A stretch of 64,000 nt of DNA from Schizochytrium sp. CCTCC M209059 (Eukaryota > Sar > Bigyra > Thraustochytrida > Thraustochytriidae), in assembly GCA_000818945.1 (NCBI GenBank), contig KN805387.1, forward strand, positions 486,783-550,782, in the 5' to 3' direction. This document shows, one piece after another, positions 63,506-64,000 of this stretch (the first letter of the stretch is position 1; each line of letters begins with the position of its first letter). Under the pieces are notes generated by a model, which searched no databases, was not told the origin of the DNA, and saw nothing but the letters and a program-made list of their open reading frames with translations. The position numbers and the translations under genes are program-made.

Positions 63506-64000
63506 GCTCGAAAGCTCGCGCGCTGTCGTTGCTTCACAGTAGATCATTCACCTCGACAAGTGCAAGAGCGAGCGAGCAGCTCGCTGCAAGTAGACTGGCC
63601 AGCGATGTCATGCGAAGCGAGTTCATGCGAAAGGACCTGCCCTTCGTCGGTGCAGGCTGGCAGTGGTGGCTGGCATGACGCTCTCTACTTTTAATCCTCT
63701 CTTTGACTCTTTCTCGCAGCGTACCCGCGGGAAATCCGGGCACTGTGCTGGAGCAGGAGGCGAAAGTATGTATGTACGAAGACGCACTGTCGTATATACT
63801 GGCAGACGCTGGCGCGCGCGCGCTGCAGCGCAAAATCGCGGTCCTGAGAGCGACGCGCGGCTGCGAACCCGTCCGTCCCGGTCCAGGCGAGGTGTAGATC
63901 GCAGATTAATGACGCGGGGTCCCAGTGGAGGAATACTGGACGGAGGATTGGACGGACGGCTGGGCGAGGTCCAGTTCGCGCAGAAGATCAATCGTACCAG

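Larger units (their letters stand above)
57718..64000. other. Gene-poor 6.3-kb microsatellite-rich region
   Basis: No frame here has a recognisable domain or balanced composition; the long frames (for example 59790-60692 +, 60409-61656 +, 61302-62306 -) are Arg/Ala/Ser/Pro/Phe shadows. The region holds at least ten tetra- or pentanucleotide arrays, a 95-bp polypurine tract and a T-rich tract (60180-60360). A spliced gene with short exons cannot be excluded, and the right part may be the 5' flank of a gene outside the window. Confidence 0.5.

Noticed and set aside
1..64000. tRNA, 5S rRNA and spliceosomal snRNA genes
   Set aside because: I looked by eye for B-box (GGTTCGANNCC) and conserved snRNA cores; near matches such as 41495 fail at invariant positions. 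A tRNAscan and Infernal run would be decisive.
1..64000. Transposons, retroelements or viral insertions
   Set aside because: No reverse transcriptase, integrase, transposase or long terminal repeats recognised in any frame.

Overview
This is a nuclear contig from a gene-dense, GC-rich eukaryotic microbe. The genes are eukaryote-specific (two membrane 2-oxoglutarate oxygenases, RCC1, eEF1B-gamma, MBF1, SF3a and Isy1 spliceosome proteins, a 7TM-RGS receptor, a NIPA transporter). Almost every one is a single uninterrupted reading frame, and intergenic DNA is packed with 3-5 bp microsatellites. A FKBP-TPR-cyclophilin fusion, a 7TM-RGS protein and intron-poor compact genes together suggest a heterotroph of the SAR group, most likely a stramenopile such as a thraustochytrid. 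This is inference; no ribosomal or organellar marker is present to prove it.

Layout. 0-2.1 kb: repeat-rich flank. 2.1-17.4 kb: a giant armadillo/ankyrin/IQ protein (+), an RRM splicing protein with an Arg-Asp tail (-), a membrane RING/TRAF-zinc-finger protein (+), mitochondrial persulfide dioxygenase ETHE1 (-), a dual-family immunophilin (+) and elongation factor 1-gamma (-). 18.6-30 kb: SF3a subunit 1 (+), then two head-to-head single-pass membrane 2-oxoglutarate oxygenases (a cupin-8/JmjC protein on - and a prolyl 4-hydroxylase on + that carries a VHL-beta-like domain at its C-terminus), a small unknown protein and a 7TM-RGS protein. 30-42.6 kb: a small poly-Gln protein with twin Cys motifs, a signal-peptide coiled-coil membrane protein, a 25-N assembly gap, a polytopic unknown, RCC1, Isy1 and a HAD phosphatase. 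42.8-57.7 kb: MBF1, a small probable mitochondrial protein, a NIPA-type Mg transporter, an amino-acid transporter, a poly-Gln membrane protein, an O-fucosyltransferase-like enzyme, GMP synthase and an unknown His/Asn-rich putative nuclear protein. 57.7-64 kb: about 6.3 kb with no supportable gene and many tetranucleotide arrays.

The genes are mostly independent housekeeping and signalling units on alternating strands, not operons. Functional themes are RNA processing (SR-like, SF3A1, ISY1), Ran/translation/transcription (RCC1, eEF1G, MBF1), Fe(II)/2-oxoglutarate chemistry (P4H-VHL and cupin-8) and membrane signalling or transport. The most interesting locus is 22.2-25.5 kb, where a prolyl hydroxylase is fused to a domain resembling the hydroxyproline reader of the animal oxygen-sensing pathway, next to a second 2OG oxygenase of the fold used by FIH. 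Coordinates use the first credible ATG; several longer frames begin at non-ATG codons and were trimmed. Domain calls are by eye, without database searches.
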